Assembly: GCA_033557465.1 (NCBI GenBank) | Contig: CM066039.1 | Coordinates: 397,377,440 to 397,441,439, forward strand | Direction of reading: 5' to 3' | Source of the DNA: Ichthyophis bannanicus | Taxonomy: Eukaryota > Chordata > Amphibia > Gymnophiona > Ichthyophiidae | DNA: 64,000 nucleotides | In this document: one piece after another, positions 31,440-42,702 of the stretch | Position numbering within the stretch: the stretch's first letter is position 1 | How the letters are laid out: each line of letters opens with the position of its first letter | Notes under the pieces: generated by a model | Databases searched by the model: none | Told to the model about the DNA's origin: nothing | Seen by the model: only the letters and a program-made list of their open reading frames with translations | Translations under genes and position numbers: made by a program

Positions 31440-32130
31440 GGATCACTGTACATACGAAACTGGTAATTTCACCCCAGTGATGTTCACCCACCCTTGATGA
31501 ACTTAGTTTAAGACTCTCTTCAGTGGGTTAACCAGTCTGTTGCAAAGGACACATCTCCCATTTTTTGATAGGTAGATCCCATCTCTGTTCTGCAGCCCTT
31601 GGAAAATCATCCCATGGTCCAAGAAACCAAAATGCTCTCAGTGGCACCATCCATACAGCTATGCATTCATCACCAGGATGCGAGCTTCTCTGCCTCGGCC
31701 TTTACTCTCAATAGGGAGGATTGAGGAGAACACAATCTGTGCACTTATTTACTTTACCCTCTCTCCTAGAACCATGAAGTCACTCTTGATATGCTCAGAG
31801 GGATATCTAGCAGTATCATTTGTGCCAACATGGATGAGCAGAATTGGATAATAGTCAATAGATTTGATGAGTCTCAGCAAAGTCTCCATAACATCGACAA
31901 CATACCTGGTCAGGGATGTATGCTTCTGTACCCCTTAGAGGGGAGTTAGTGGTTGATGATCCTACAACTTTGAGGTTTTTGAGCTTTAGTGCTTCCTGTT
32001 TCTGGGATGTTGTTGTCTCTGATACTTCCACCTGTTCTTCAGTTCTAGGAAACCTAGAGAGGAATGCAAAGAAATGTTGCAGGTTGATATTCGAAGATCT
32101 CAACCAACTGGCCAATGGGAGGTCTTCCAG
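31440..32130 (-). pseudogene. CR1-type ORF1 with SGNH-esterase domain, second copy
   Basis: On the minus strand the domain reads, in order, VVGSSTTNSPLRGTEA (nucleophile block, family form GDS-x-LRGTEA), YVVDVMETLLRLIK, LLIHVGTNDTARYPSEHIK (intact block III with the Asn), SDFMVLGERVK-stop, and DGIYLSKNGR near 31580. In active members the last block would supply Asp and His (DGxHLS); here His is Tyr. Two or more stops interrupt it. It is better preserved than the copy at 17.1-18.0 kb and from a different family. Confidence 0.75.
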
Positions 32131-32214
32131 CTAAGGGGCTTGCTGCGGTATTCAGCATAATATCCCCACAGAATGTCCCATCACTATCTGGTTAGTGCAA
32201 AACAGTCTGGGGGT

Positions 32215-32310
32215 GGAGCAGGGTGATGTCAGCACTAGCTGGATAAGTATTGACACTTATCCAGTTAGCAGATTTCAGTCGGCACTTATCTGGCCAACTT
32301 AGGTCACATG
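32215..32310. repeat. Foldback-type repeat fragment
   Basis: GCACTAGCTGGATAAGTATTG, then ACACTTATCCAGTTAGCAGA, then CGGCACTTATCTGG. The two arms CTGGATAAGT and ACTTATCCAG are perfect complements. Similar text lies at 4660-4732. Confidence 0.55.
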
Positions 32311-32329
32311 AAAAGTTGGCCCTAAATTG

Positions 32330-32490
32330 CATTCTGATTAAGTGCCGATTGTCTGTCTTGACTGTTGTGTTGTATGTCTTGCTAGATTGTAATCTGCAGA
32401 GCAGAGATCATCTCTTATATGTCTCTGTACAGGTCTGCATATACCTTGTAGCCTTATACAAACGGTAAGTACTATCAGTAATAGTAGTAA
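32330..32490 (+). repeat. L2-type 3' tail
   Basis: GATTGTAATCTGCAGAGCAGAG, then TCTCTGTACAGG, CTTGTAGCCTTATACAAA and AGTAATAGTAGTAA follow the same order as the L2 copy b 3' end at 30050-30150. Confidence 0.75.
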
Positions 32491-32544
32491 CTCCTCACCC
32501 CTTCCTCAGATCATCAGAAAATTCTGTGTTAGGTGTTTAATGTA

Positions 32545-32715
32545 GAGCAGTTAGAGACTGAGCTGAAAAACCGGGGTTCAATTCCTGCTGATGTTCCTTC
32601 AGACTTTAGGCAAGTCATTTATGGCTCCATTGCTCGAGGTGCAAAATTAGATTGTAAGGCCTCCAGGGACAGTGAAATACCTAGTTGTAATTCATCTTCA
32701 TTTACTAGTGAGTTA
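32545..32715 (+). repeat. tRNA-derived SINE, 5'-truncated
   Basis: The A-box region is degenerate, but a B-box-like CCGGGGTTCAATTCCTGC is clear. It is followed by the AGGCAAGTCATTTATGGCTCC body and an AGATTGTAAGGCCTCCAGGG segment. Confidence 0.6.
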
Positions 32716-32779
32716 ATTTTTAAAAAAGTGCCATCTGATGCAGGTTACAGGTTTGACCTCTATGTTACAATATATTGAA

Positions 32780-34299
32780 AACTCCTCCAATGTGAAGTTG
32801 GATTATGCAAATAGCAAAAACACATTTCTACACTTCCACAATATGGACTTTCAGAGGTCATCCACATCTAGTCCATGTGAGGAACCTTGAGTTTCTCACA
32901 ATTGCAGGAGGCAAATTCATAACTTGCCTTTGCTTATATTTGTAGTTCTTGTATGGCCACGTCACTCGCTATGCGTAGAAGAAGGGGCAAGCACAGGGCC
33001 AGCATTTAGCAGTATTCTTCAGCTATATTAACTGCTTTCACCACATTCTCTGACAACTCCTCTATACCCGATCGAAGGCTATATCCTCTCAAGTAAGCCC
33101 CCCACATGGGAGTCCAGCAGGTGCAGGTTGATGTTGATGCTTCCCTATCTCCATGCTCCCAAGCTCATTACCATTCTGCACCGGACAAATGGGAGAAGCC
33201 TTCTTGGTCTCAAATCCTATTGTGATGGCATTGGGCAGGGAGGGAGTGCTTGGTCATCCAGGCTCAGAGATACTACTTCCTCCAGCAGAGAGGTTGCTTC
33301 AGCTAGGACAGAGGCTGAGCCCAGAAAGGCTCTACTGGTACCACAGTCTTTAAGTCAATCCATGAAGACCTAGATAGGGGGAACTGAGGGGTAAGTCTTC
33401 ATGTGCCCTTTCTGTTTGCCCTTTTCTTGAGTATCCCATTTCAACCCTGCACCTTTAAGAATGTCATCTTGGATCACTGCAATGTGTATTCAGGAATATT
33501 ATGCTACTGCTTAAATTAACATTGTTTCTCTTCCTTCAACATATTGAACATCCTCTCAAAATTTTCAGAAGATTAAAACATAAATTAAATATTTTCCTCA
33601 AAAGAAGAATTATTGCTGCTTTCTGATTTCACAAAAGTTGTTATTTTATTTTTAAAAAGAAAAAAAACAGTATTGCAAATTGTGTGAGTCTATGCTTTTT
33701 TGTTAAAAAAAAAGAGATGGCAACAGGGGAAGGCGAACTTTGGGAAGTAATTCGACTTGCATTCCAGAGACTGAACCAGCAAATATTGCTAATTAGAGTC
33801 GAGAGCCGGGCCCCATCCACGTAACGGATACAGAGTGTATAATTAGCACGCTGGACAAGTCCCTTCATTAGTGTCTGCGTTGTTGGGGACACGCAGCTGC
33901 TGTCCCAGCTGGCTTGGTCCCCAATGACTTCCACCAGCTGCTCTGTGAAACACACTCTTGCAGTCATGGGATTTTTTTTTACTTCATGTTTAACTTTTTT
34001 TAAAATCTGTAGCAAGCTGCTAATTGATACTATATTTTTTCTTAGTTACTTGCTAGAAATGTTCTGTTTGGCGCCAGGTAAGATGTGTGCTTAAAGAGAC
34101 AGTCTTCTGAAATGATGTCTCTTACAGGCTGCCAAACCGAGGAGCTCAGGCTGTGCAGACAGGATATGAAGAAAACTGGTGCACATTTGCTCTGCTGGAT
34201 GCTTTATTTATACAATTCATGAAAAAATAAAATAATATTCAGTTTTCGCAAGTTAATGGCAAATATGATCTATAGGTATATTTGTGAAGATTGCTGAAA
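32780..34299. other. Unassigned sequence
   Basis: About 1.5 kb holds no supported gene. An open stretch on the minus strand (33641-34015, 124 codons) has no domain I recognise. The region is AT-rich at 33480-33680 and contains no obvious copy of the window's repeat families. Confidence 0.4.
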
Positions 34300-34625
34300 A
34301 CTGCATTAACTGGATAGCGGATATCCACACGTACTAGCACTACGCACCCTGGTGCTAAGCGGTTAGCGTCGGGGCATGTCATGGGCATCCTAGGATGGAG
34401 CAGAAATGGTACCCATTGCTAACTGGGCAGTGCCAATCTTGAGTCGCTGCCCAGTTAGCGACATGTGGGTAAAGACAGGCATGCAAAAGCTGGCCTAACT
34501 TTAGCCGCAGAAGCTAACCAGGTAGCAGCTGAATATCGCCACAGCCCGGTTAGCTTCCAGGTTCTAAGGTGGCCCCATCATTCAGAATTCATTAGCGATG
34601 GCTCGGCGATTTTCAAGTAGTAGCC
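34300..34625. repeat. Foldback (inverted-repeat) element, copy 1
   Basis: The segment is built from recurring GGTTAGC / GCTAACC words in both orientations. A perfect 13-bp stem is formed by GCTAACTGGGCAG (34418-34430) and CTGCCCAGTTAGC (34447-34459). CTGGCCTAACTTTAGCCGCAG and AGCAGCTGAATATCGCC also occur in the copies at 41.2 and 50.4 kb. Confidence 0.6.
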
Positions 34626-34777
34626 ACTGCTACTGAACATCTCCCACATGGAAAAATAGCAGGAAAAGCATTTCAGGTTCTGTGACTATATTCAGCCATG
34701 TGAAGATAAGGAAGGTAGTGTCTGGAAGGCGCCTCTTTCAGCGCACAGAGCTGCCTATCGGCACAAATCCAGCAGGG

Positions 34778-35068
34778 AGGAGTAGCCTAGTGGTTGGGGC
34801 AAGGTACTTCAGGCCGGAAGGTCGGGGGTTCAAATCCCACTAGAGGACAGCAACCTTGGGCCGGAAGGACTGGGGTTTCTAGTCCCACAGATGCTCCTTG
34901 TGGTCTTGGGCAAGCCACTTAACCCTCCATTGCCCATGTTCCCTGTAAGTATTAGTGTATGTGTCTCATATCCCTGCATGTTAAATGTATCCCCCAATTG
35001 TGTTGTGACCGCTTTGATTGAAGGATAAGGCGGTATACAAAACTGTCTAAATAAATAAATAAATAAGC
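34778..35068 (+). repeat. tRNA-derived SINE with L2-like tail, best copy
   Basis: The A box TAGCCTAGTGG and B box GGTTCAAATCC are perfect matches to pol III promoter consensus and lie about 45 bases apart. The middle holds CTCCTTGTGGTCTTGGGCAA and CACTTAACCCTCCATTGCC. The 3' end (ACCGCTTTGATTGAAGG, GGCGGTATACAAAA, then (AAAT)n) resembles the L2 LINE ends in this window, which suggests mobilisation by L2 machinery. Confidence 0.85.
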
Positions 35069-36365
35069 AATAGCGACTCCTTTGAAGGCCCAGATGTTAC
35101 GCCTGCCTGCGAGCAGATGGAACTCTCAGCTCACACTTTACGTGTATAGTTTATAAAATCTTTTTGTAAATCATGACTCCGCCCATGCTCTACCCAATTA
35201 GGTGTGACCTCATTTTGTACGAGCCCATTTATGCCTGAAAAACATTATTTTGCACGCCAAACTAGTTTATTAAATTAGCTTCATATAGTTATCTAGGTAG
35301 GAAAAGACATGCAAATACTTGCTTTTGTGACATGCCTTGAAGCAATGTTGCCCCTACAGGGAGGGGAATCCTCCACTCGCATTCAGCAGGCAAGTTCTGT
35401 GGGATTCCCAGGGCATCTGCCTGCCCCATTTCCAATACTGGGAATGCAGGGAGGGGAACACTGCCTGCAAGGATGTGGAAAATGCTGGTATAGAGCAGTC
35501 AGCTTACAAAGGGACATGCTGAAGAAAAGAGCAGCATTGCTTGGAGTTTTGCAAGCAGAAGTGGTGATTTCTCCTGCCCACCCCAACCATGCCTGGAGTG
35601 TGACTCCTTCCACACTGGGCATGCTGCAGAGCTGGCTTTTCTACAGTCACGATTACATGCTAATTATACATGCTCAGGCCGTGCAAACCTTCCAAAATGG
35701 CCTCCATATGCCAGCTGAATATGCGCAGACGTTTGGAAAGTGATGCTTCCATTGGCTGGCTGCACATTGATCACCCACATTTCAGAATTTTGTTTTGGCC
35801 CATGTGCTTACATTGTGCAATGCTTCACACTTATTTATTTAAACTTGAGTCAATAGTCAAAAGCCAACATCTGGAAATCAGCACGCATTGTCTGGGTATT
35901 TGCTGTAGCCAGCACTAGGGCCAGCGCAAGGAGATGAGGGGCCATAGGCGGACCTCATCCCTTCTGCCCCCACCTCACCCATGGCACCCATTGCCACAAA
36001 CAGTTCCATGGCTCTTACCTTAGAATTTTCACATCATGGGCTGTTTGTTTCCACTCTCTTCGATGCCTGCTGTCAATTTCCTGCTTGCAAACAGGAAGTT
36101 GGCATCGGGTGCTCCAAGGAGGCAGAAGCAAACAGCTCCATGGCACCAATGTTTTAATATAAGCGCTGTGGGGCTATTTGTGACCATTGCCACTGTTGCA
36201 GGTCCTGAGAGAGGCAACAGCAGCAGCAATCGACGTCCCTGAAGGGTCGGTGCTCTAGCACCAGCCATGGCCATCACTATCCATGGATTTTCAGAAGCAC
36301 TATACATATAATGCTGTTGAGAATCCTTCCTTTCAGCACTCTACATATACAAGGTCATTTCATAA
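35069..36365. other. Unassigned sequence
   Basis: No gene is supported. The longest open frame (35309-35743, 144 codons) has no recognisable domain, and other frames are open over the same stretch. No known repeat was recognised. Confidence 0.4.
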
Positions 36366-37743
36366 GGAGCCATGCTGGCCCCACTTTCTCACATGTGCAT
36401 ACAGGCCCCACATTCTCAGACATGCAAGCAGGCCCCACGTTCCCATGTATGCATGCTGGCCCCATGTTCCCATGCATGCATGCAGGCTCCACTTTCCCAC
36501 ATGTGCATGCATACCCCACATTCTCAGACATGAAAGCAGGCCTCATGTTTCCACATGTGCATGCATGCCCCACATTCCCAGATATGCATGCAGGCCCCAT
36601 GTTCTCATATGTGCATGCAGACCCCACATTCCCAGACATGCATGCAAGCCTCATGTTCCAGTGCATGCATGCTGGCTCCACTTTCTCACATGTGCATACA
36701 GGCCCCACATTCTCAGACATGCAAGCAGGCCCCACGTTCCCATGTATGCATACTGGCCCCATGTTCCCATGCATGCATGCTGGCCCCATGTTCCCATGCA
36801 TGCATGCAGGCTCCACTTTCCCACATGTGCATGCATACCCCACATTCTCAGACATGAAAGTAGGCCTCATGTTCCCACATGTACATGCATGCCCCACATT
36901 CCCAGATGTGCATGCAGGCCCCATGTTCTCATATGTGCATGCAGACCCCACATTCTCAGACATGCAAGCAGGCCCCATGTTCCAGTGCATGCATGCAGGC
37001 CCCATGTCCTCATATGTGCATACAGGCCCCACATTCTCAGACATGCAAGCAGGTCCCACGTTCTCATGTATGCATGCTTGCCCCATGTTCCCGTGCATGC
37101 ATGCAGGCCCCACTTTACCACATGTGCATGAATGCCCCACATTCTCAGACATGCAAGCAGGCCTTATATTCCCACATGTGCATGAAGATTCCACATCCCC
37201 ACATGTGCATGCAGGCCCCATGTTCTCATATGTGAATGCAGACCCCACATTCCCAGACATGCATGCAAGCCCCATGTTCCCATGCTTGCATGCTGTCCCC
37301 ACTTTCTCACATGTGCATTCAGGCCCCACATTATCAGACATGCAAGCAGGCCCCACATTCCCATGTATGCATGCTGGCCCCATATTCCCATGCATGCACC
37401 ACTTTCTCACATGTGCATGCAGGCCCCACATTTTCAGACATGCAAGCAGGCCCCATGTTTCCATGCATACATGCAGGCCCCATGTTCTCATATGTGCATA
37501 CAGGCCTCACATTCTCAGACATGCAAGCAGGCCCCATGTTCCCATGTATGCATGCTGACTCCATGTTCCCATGTATGAATGCTGGCCCCACATTCCTGTG
37601 CATGCATACAGGCCTCATGTTCCCACATGTGCATGCAGATTTCACATTCCCAGATGTGCATTCAGGCCCCATGTTTTCATATGTGCATGCAGGCCCCACA
37701 TTCCCAGACATGCATGCAAGCCCCATGTTCCCACGTTTGCAAG
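36366..37743 (+). repeat. 27-bp minisatellite, about 51 units, with higher-order repeat
   Basis: The unit is typified by GGCCCCATGTTCCCATGCAT plus seven variable bases. Because 27 is a multiple of 3, several frames on both strands stay open (up to 415 codons on plus and 378 on minus) as 9-residue repeats such as PCMHAGPMF. Variant units recur in the same order: the run starting SHVHTGPTF-SDMQAGPTF at 36389 restarts at 36686, exactly 297 bp (11 units) later. I read it as a non-coding minisatellite. Confidence 0.93.
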
Positions 37744-37869
37744 CCCTGTTTTATGAAGTAAAGTGCTTGCGCACTTTACTTTATAAAATACCGGTGGATC
37801 GATATGCCGGAACCAAGGTGCAGCTACTTACGTCTACTCTAGGGCAGGTGTAACCTGGGGCACCTAGAT

Positions 37870-37984
37870 GAGCACACTATAACTTATGCCTGTCAGCTGA
37901 GGCCACGCCTATCTGGATAGTGTCAATATTCAGTCTGCTATCTGGAAAACTTTAGGTGAGGTGAAAGACTGTCCTAAATTTGAC
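37870..37984. repeat. Foldback-type fragment
   Basis: TATCTGGATAGTGTCAATATTCAGT and CTATCTGGAAAAC echo the foldback family, and a similar piece lies at 38210-38330 (CTTTCTGGATAG, ATCCAGATAGTGAGACTGAATATG). This is a weak match. Confidence 0.3.
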
Positions 37985-38205
37985 CGGATTTAGTGTCATC
38001 AAGTCAGTGATGGCTCTTGGCGACCCAGCTGCCTCTGGGTTTTCTTGGCAATGTATCACTGGAAGTAGATTGCCAGGCCTTTTCTTCTGAGACAATGGAA
38101 GGTAAAGTGACTTGCCCAAGGTCAGAAGGATCACAAGTGGGAATTAGAACCCATGATCATCTGAGTACTAGGCAGTTGCACTAACCACTAGAGCTTCTCT
38201 TTCAC
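37985..38205 (-). repeat. tRNA-derived SINE, minus strand, with extra 5'-distal segment
   Basis: The reverse complement has an A-box-like GCTCTAGTGGTTAGTGC and a B-box-like CATGGGTTCTAATTCCC. It continues through CTTGGGCAAGTCACTTTACC into a TTGGCGACCCAGCTGCCTC-containing segment (37990-38080 on plus) absent from the other SINEs here. It may be a different SINE family. Confidence 0.6.
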
Positions 38206-38787
38206 TTTCTGGATAGGAGATCAAATATTGCTTCTTTCCAGATAGCCATCGTATTGACCATTCTTTCTGTCTATTCAATGCCATCTAGAATCCAGATAGT
38301 GAGACTGAATATGCAGATTATATTTCAGTGCTGGAGGTGGTACAGTGTTTGGATAGCAGACTGTTGGTTCCTGCTTTAACCAGCTTTATACCAGGTTACA
38401 GACAGGCACAAGTCCTTCCTATAACGGAAGAGAAGACTTCCTCTGTCCATCTCACTCTACTTCCTGAGTCACCACACCCAGCTCCAAAAGTGCAGTCAAG
38501 ATTGAACTGTGTCTCACTGGCTATTCATCAGCTGGATCCATGTATTTTTATGCCAGTCCCAATGAATAAGACTGCGAGTAAGAGATTTGGATTTTAAAAC
38601 CTTGAACCAAGGCTCCCAAACTCATGGGGCTGGCACAGGAACCAACTTCAGTTTACATTCAGTTTCTTGCAACCTTGCTTGGCTATATAACGTATTTCTT
38701 TCTTTTCAGGCTCGAAATGTGGCAGACTTTATCTTAACAAATGAGGACAAGTTCCCCATCCTTGACTGCTTCGTCTGACAAGGGAGT
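38206..38787. other. Unassigned sequence
   Basis: No gene or clear repeat was found, apart from a weak foldback-like stretch at its left end. Confidence 0.4.
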
Positions 38788-39850
38788 TTTATTTATTTAT
38801 TTTAAAGGATTTCTATACCGCTTTATCCTTAAATCAAAGCGGTTTACAATTCAACCCAAACGTGTTACATTGAGCGAGGGTGAAGGTATGCAGTGGGATG
38901 TTACAATATGGTTGGGTAGGTAATAATGCAGTATAACTATGTACAAAGATGTGCTATATACAGAATGAGCTATATACAAGGAGGACATGTTAGTTCATTT
39001 GATAGGGTAGGTGGGGTGTGGGGAGGGAGGGAGGGGAAGTATGAGGAAGGGGGAACAGGGATGGGAAAGGGTGGGAGCAATTACGACGCAGAAAGTTGAG
39101 TCCTGTGTTCGGGTCATGTGATGTCACCGAAATATTCTATATAGAGTGTGGTTTTAAGCAATTTTATGAAGTCCTTAATGTCCATAGTGGATCTTAGGCA
39201 GTCCAGGAGCGCGTTCCATAGGGTGGGAGCAGCCAGAGATATTGCTCTCCCTAATGCAGACTGCTTCACTTTGGTGAAGGCGCTGGGGGTTGTGATGATG
39301 TCCATGGTGCGTCTCCTCCTGGATCTGATACTTAAGTCAGTGGTAATGAGGGTTTGCAGACTGTTTGCTGAGAGATTTTGTTTGATTTTAGAGGTTTTAT
39401 ATTTGATGCCAAGAATTGATCTGGAGTCAATGGAGGTGGTTCAGGATGGGGGTGATGTGAACATGCCTTGAGGAACCAGTTATAATGCGAGCAGCGGTGC
39501 TTTGTGCCATTTGTAAGGGGCTAAGTGATTGTTTTGGAAGCCCAAGGTATATGGGGTTGCAGTAGTCAAGAATAGGTGTGATTAGAGCTTGGCAAACAGT
39601 GCGGAAGTGATCTTGGGAGAATATCGGTTTGAGGCGTCTGATGACTCTAATTTTTAGATAGGTGTTCCTGGCAATTTTGTTGATGTGTGACTGGAGGTTC
39701 AGATTTTTGGCGAGTGTGACTCCGAGGTATTTCACTTCAGGCTTAATGGGTATCATGATGTTGTTCAGATTGATAGTGGGGGGGGGGGGGGGGGTGGGGT
39801 GGAATCCAGAGTTTCGGGTGATAAAGAGAGCTTCTGTCTTGGGTGAACAA
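38788..39850 (-). mobile_element. L2 LINE copy c
   Basis: On the minus strand it encodes the RT C-terminal part (39427-39756: VKYLGVTLAKNLNLQSHINK, ILDYCNPIYLGLP, ARIITGSSRHVHITPIL) and the C-terminal domain (39114-39305: LGRAISLAAPTLWNALL). It ends in an L2-type tail at 38788-38860 (ATTTATTTATTTTAAAGG, ATACCGCTTTATCC). A stop after HLH and a frameshift near 39300-39420 break it. A G-tract at 39779-39794 marks the 5' region. Confidence 0.85.
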
Positions 39851-40045
39851 ATGGCATCCAGGCTAAGAACCCACCTCGTCCAGGCTGCTTTTGGATCCTG
39901 AGCCTCTTAATCTTCTGCTTGTCACCTATCTGCATCTTGCCCTAGTGCCATGTCTTGATTAGACTGTAAGCTCTGACGGGCAGGGACTGTCTCTTTCTTG
40001 TACATACACAGTGTAGCGCTATACAAATGATGAGTTATAGTAGGT
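39851..40045 (+). repeat. L2-type 3' end, plus strand
   Basis: Codons reading ASRLRTHLVQAAFGS, then GATTAGACTGTAAGCTCTGACGG and GTGTAGCGCTATACAAATGA, match the L2 copy b 3' end. It abuts copy c head to head. Confidence 0.7.
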
Positions 40046-41214
40046 GAGTTCACAAGCCAGGCTGGCAGGGGACTGTTACAGCAGATTCCAGGCACACTCA
40101 GACTGGATTTTAGTGTTTTAGTGGCTAAGGTGTTTCATTTGCCAAGAAGGCCTCTCTGTAAAATGTGTGCATGCCTAGTTTGAATGCTCTGAGGCTATCC
40201 AGGCTAGCTCTAATTAGCTTGTAAAAGAAGCTTCCCCCGTCCATCCTTCCCTAGAACCCTAAGCTGCTGCCTTTATGATCATTTCCCAGTTCTCACTGCG
40301 AGGATGGAGTGGAAGGCACTCAGAAAAGCAATGGCTTGCATCCAGCACTGATTACATTAGTCATCATGACTTGGTCCAGGTCTGATAACTAGCACATAGC
40401 TAAAGCACTCCACCCTACCTAATTAGGAGAAGATTCTTGCTTTACCCTGTAGATCTGCCAAAGAAGTCAGGGAAAGTTAGACCTCTCCCCCCAGATGCAT
40501 TCAGAGCCCCCTAGTGACGGCTTCAAATAGATGAAGCAGAACTATAAATCCCACAGTGCAAGATCCATGCCCAAATTCTCGCTCCAGAAGCTGGGTCATG
40601 ACGGCTTTGCCCTAATCTCATACAGGTCTGACCTGTCTCTGCACCAGTTAGATGAAAGTGTAACAAGTAGGAAGGCTTGCAGAGCGTGGGTCCTGGAATT
40701 CTTTCTGACCCTCGGTGTGTGTGTGTTTTTGTGTACGTGTGTTGCCTCTGAGTGTGTCTTTACTTAGAGGAGACAGGGTGCATTGTGTGCTGGAGTGATC
40801 AGAAAAGATGAGAACAGCAAAAAGCAGTTTGAAAGAAAGAAATCCCTAACTGCTATGTTCCAAGTATCTAGGTTTCTGGGCTACAGAAGCTGGAACTGCT
40901 TCTCCCATAGAAATGCATTGGCCTGCTTTTTGGGGGAACTTATTTCACTGAAAGCCAGAGTCTGATCTGGTCCATTTTCAAATTCAACAAGGCAGATTTT
41001 AGATCGGATGTGAAGAGGAGAATTTGGAACATTCCAGAGGGTTTTACAAGAAGCTTTGCTAAATGCAGGGCTGCATGTTGATATCTCCCACGTCCAGCAG
41101 GAGCAGTGATTTTTAAAAGCTTCACAGGAGGAAAATATGTGTAATAGCACCTCAAATGTGTGTCAGAGCAGCTTTTTAAAAACATTTGGGGGACATATCA
41201 GTGGCAACAACCAT
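40046..41214. other. Unassigned sequence, possibly unique host DNA
   Basis: No supported gene is present. It holds a short GT-rich stretch at about 40714-40745. It resembles 8.1-9.6 kb in lacking recognisable TEs. Confidence 0.4.
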
Positions 41215-41520
41215 CGCCACTTTAAATTATTCCCGGATATTCAGTGCTAGGCCATATCCGTCCAGCAGCGTTCAATATCTAGTTTACCCAGATAACGGCG
41301 ATATTTAGCTAAAGCGACCCAAGTGAGGTCATCTCTTTTTTTGGCCTAACTTTAGCTGGCTGGATCTGGCCCTAGCACTGAATATCCGGGCATAAGGTTA
41401 AGCGACCAGTAGCTCAGTATCGCCGCTGACTGGCTAACCTTGGCATCGCCCCTGCCCTGCCCTTGGAACACCCCACACTAAACGGCTAGCGTCAGGGCAC
41501 GCCGCGGCACCAAGAATCCT
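41215..41520. repeat. Foldback (inverted-repeat) element, copy 2
   Basis: The arms CCCGGATATTCAGTGCTAGG (about 41231) and CCTAGCACTGAATATCCGGG (about 41371) are perfect 20-base complements about 120 bases apart. Imperfect pairing continues inward (CCATATCCGTCCAGC / GCTGGCTGGATCTGG). Right of the stem lie the GCTAACCTTGG and ACGGCTAGCGTCAGGGCA words shared with copy 1. Confidence 0.75.
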
Positions 41521-42476
41521 GACTGGGTCTGGGCCACGGAATATCTCACTCCGAGGGAGTAGCAAGATTTACATTACTCCCTTTGAATATGTCCCCCTCA
41601 GTCTGAATGTATACCCCGATCCTGCAGCACCGGTGCCCCCCCAGATCACCCCCGACAGTGACTCCCCCTTGACATCTGACCCCCCCATCCTCCAAGGCAC
41701 CCATTCAATCCACAACATCCTCTACCAGTCGATCACCCACAATCCCCTTTGGCATAAAGAACCACCTCCCCCTCCCCCCCCCCATGACTCAAGACTAGAC
41801 CTTCTGAACTACAGGAAGCATATTCACAGTTATCAGACTTGTATTCATAAATAGGTAGAGGCTCATAGAAGCAGAAGCCAGCCAGACGAAAGTGTGGTAA
41901 ACTGAGAGTTACCGCTCCCAGCGGAGAGGATCGGCAAGCCTACCGCTAAGAGGGGGCTACGTGAAAACATACAATTGAGAAAAGTGTTTGATGATAGCAT
42001 TTGCTATTCAGCGCCTTAAATCCTCTTCTTTCCTTGGGTAGACTGAAATGGTTTTCTCCCGCACGACGCCTGTGCTCTAGTCAGGGTCTTCGGCTGGAGG
42101 GAGCTGCTCTAAAGACCATGAGATCATCATTTTGGTGATTATTACTCAACAGTTCGCCTGTTGAGATTTGACAGGAATTCAACCTCTTATCCATCAGGAA
42201 AAAAGTTTAAAATCTTTCTTTTTCCATGTGCAGGGGCTTTCAAGGGCTAAAATCTGCTATATATCTAGCGAAGCTTATAGAACATATATGTGCAGTGGCC
42301 AAATTCCAGCACTGAATGTATGTTTCTGCCAATCTGCAGCCCAAATGTATCCCTCCCTCTTTCCCAGCGTACGACTTTGTGCAATTTGGGATAGTCTTAT
42401 AACAGGATGCCTACATAAAAAGTCCAAAAGGATGCCTGTTTCAAGCTTATCTCATAAAGACAAGATAGGCTTGACC
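41521..42476. other. Unassigned sequence
   Basis: A C-rich stretch (41625-41790) is followed by ordinary sequence. The open frames have no recognisable domain. Confidence 0.4.
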
Positions 42477-42543
42477 ACACTTGCCAGGCAAATTAGACGG
42501 GTCATGCAGGTCTTTATCTGTCACCATCTATTATGTTGTTATG
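42477..42543 (+). repeat. CR1-like 3' tail fragment
   Basis: CTTGCCAGGCAAATTAGACGGG, then CAGGTCTTTATCTGTCACCATC and TATTATGTTGTTAT, is the diverged common tail of the CR1-B type. Confidence 0.65.
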
Positions 42544-42702
42544 AAAAGAGGATCCCTATATAGAAAGAGGAGCATTCCTGCTCAAAGCAAAACTTAAATG
42601 GCTTTAACACTTCAAAAAAGCATAGCAGGCTGGCTGTCCCAAAGTGGAGATTACAACTCAAAATAACAAGCCTAGATTGGGGGTAACCTGTGCAGAGCAT
42701 CA

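Noticed and set aside
33641..34015. Minus-strand 124-codon ORF as a gene
   Set aside because: No domain or supporting context; the C-terminus is low-complexity from AT-rich sequence.
34778..34850. Functional tRNA gene
   Set aside because: A and B boxes fit, but the acceptor and anticodon arms do not fold as a tRNA by eye, and the sequence continues as a SINE found at several loci.
35309..35743. Host exon or gene of 144 codons
   Set aside because: No domain is recognisable, other frames are open over the same stretch, and no splice or promoter context is convincing.
36283..37853. Long open frames (up to 415 codons on plus and 378 on minus) as a repeat-protein gene
   Set aside because: They are open in several frames on both strands because the 27-bp unit is a multiple of three and lacks stop triplets. 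There is no start context or non-repeat domain.
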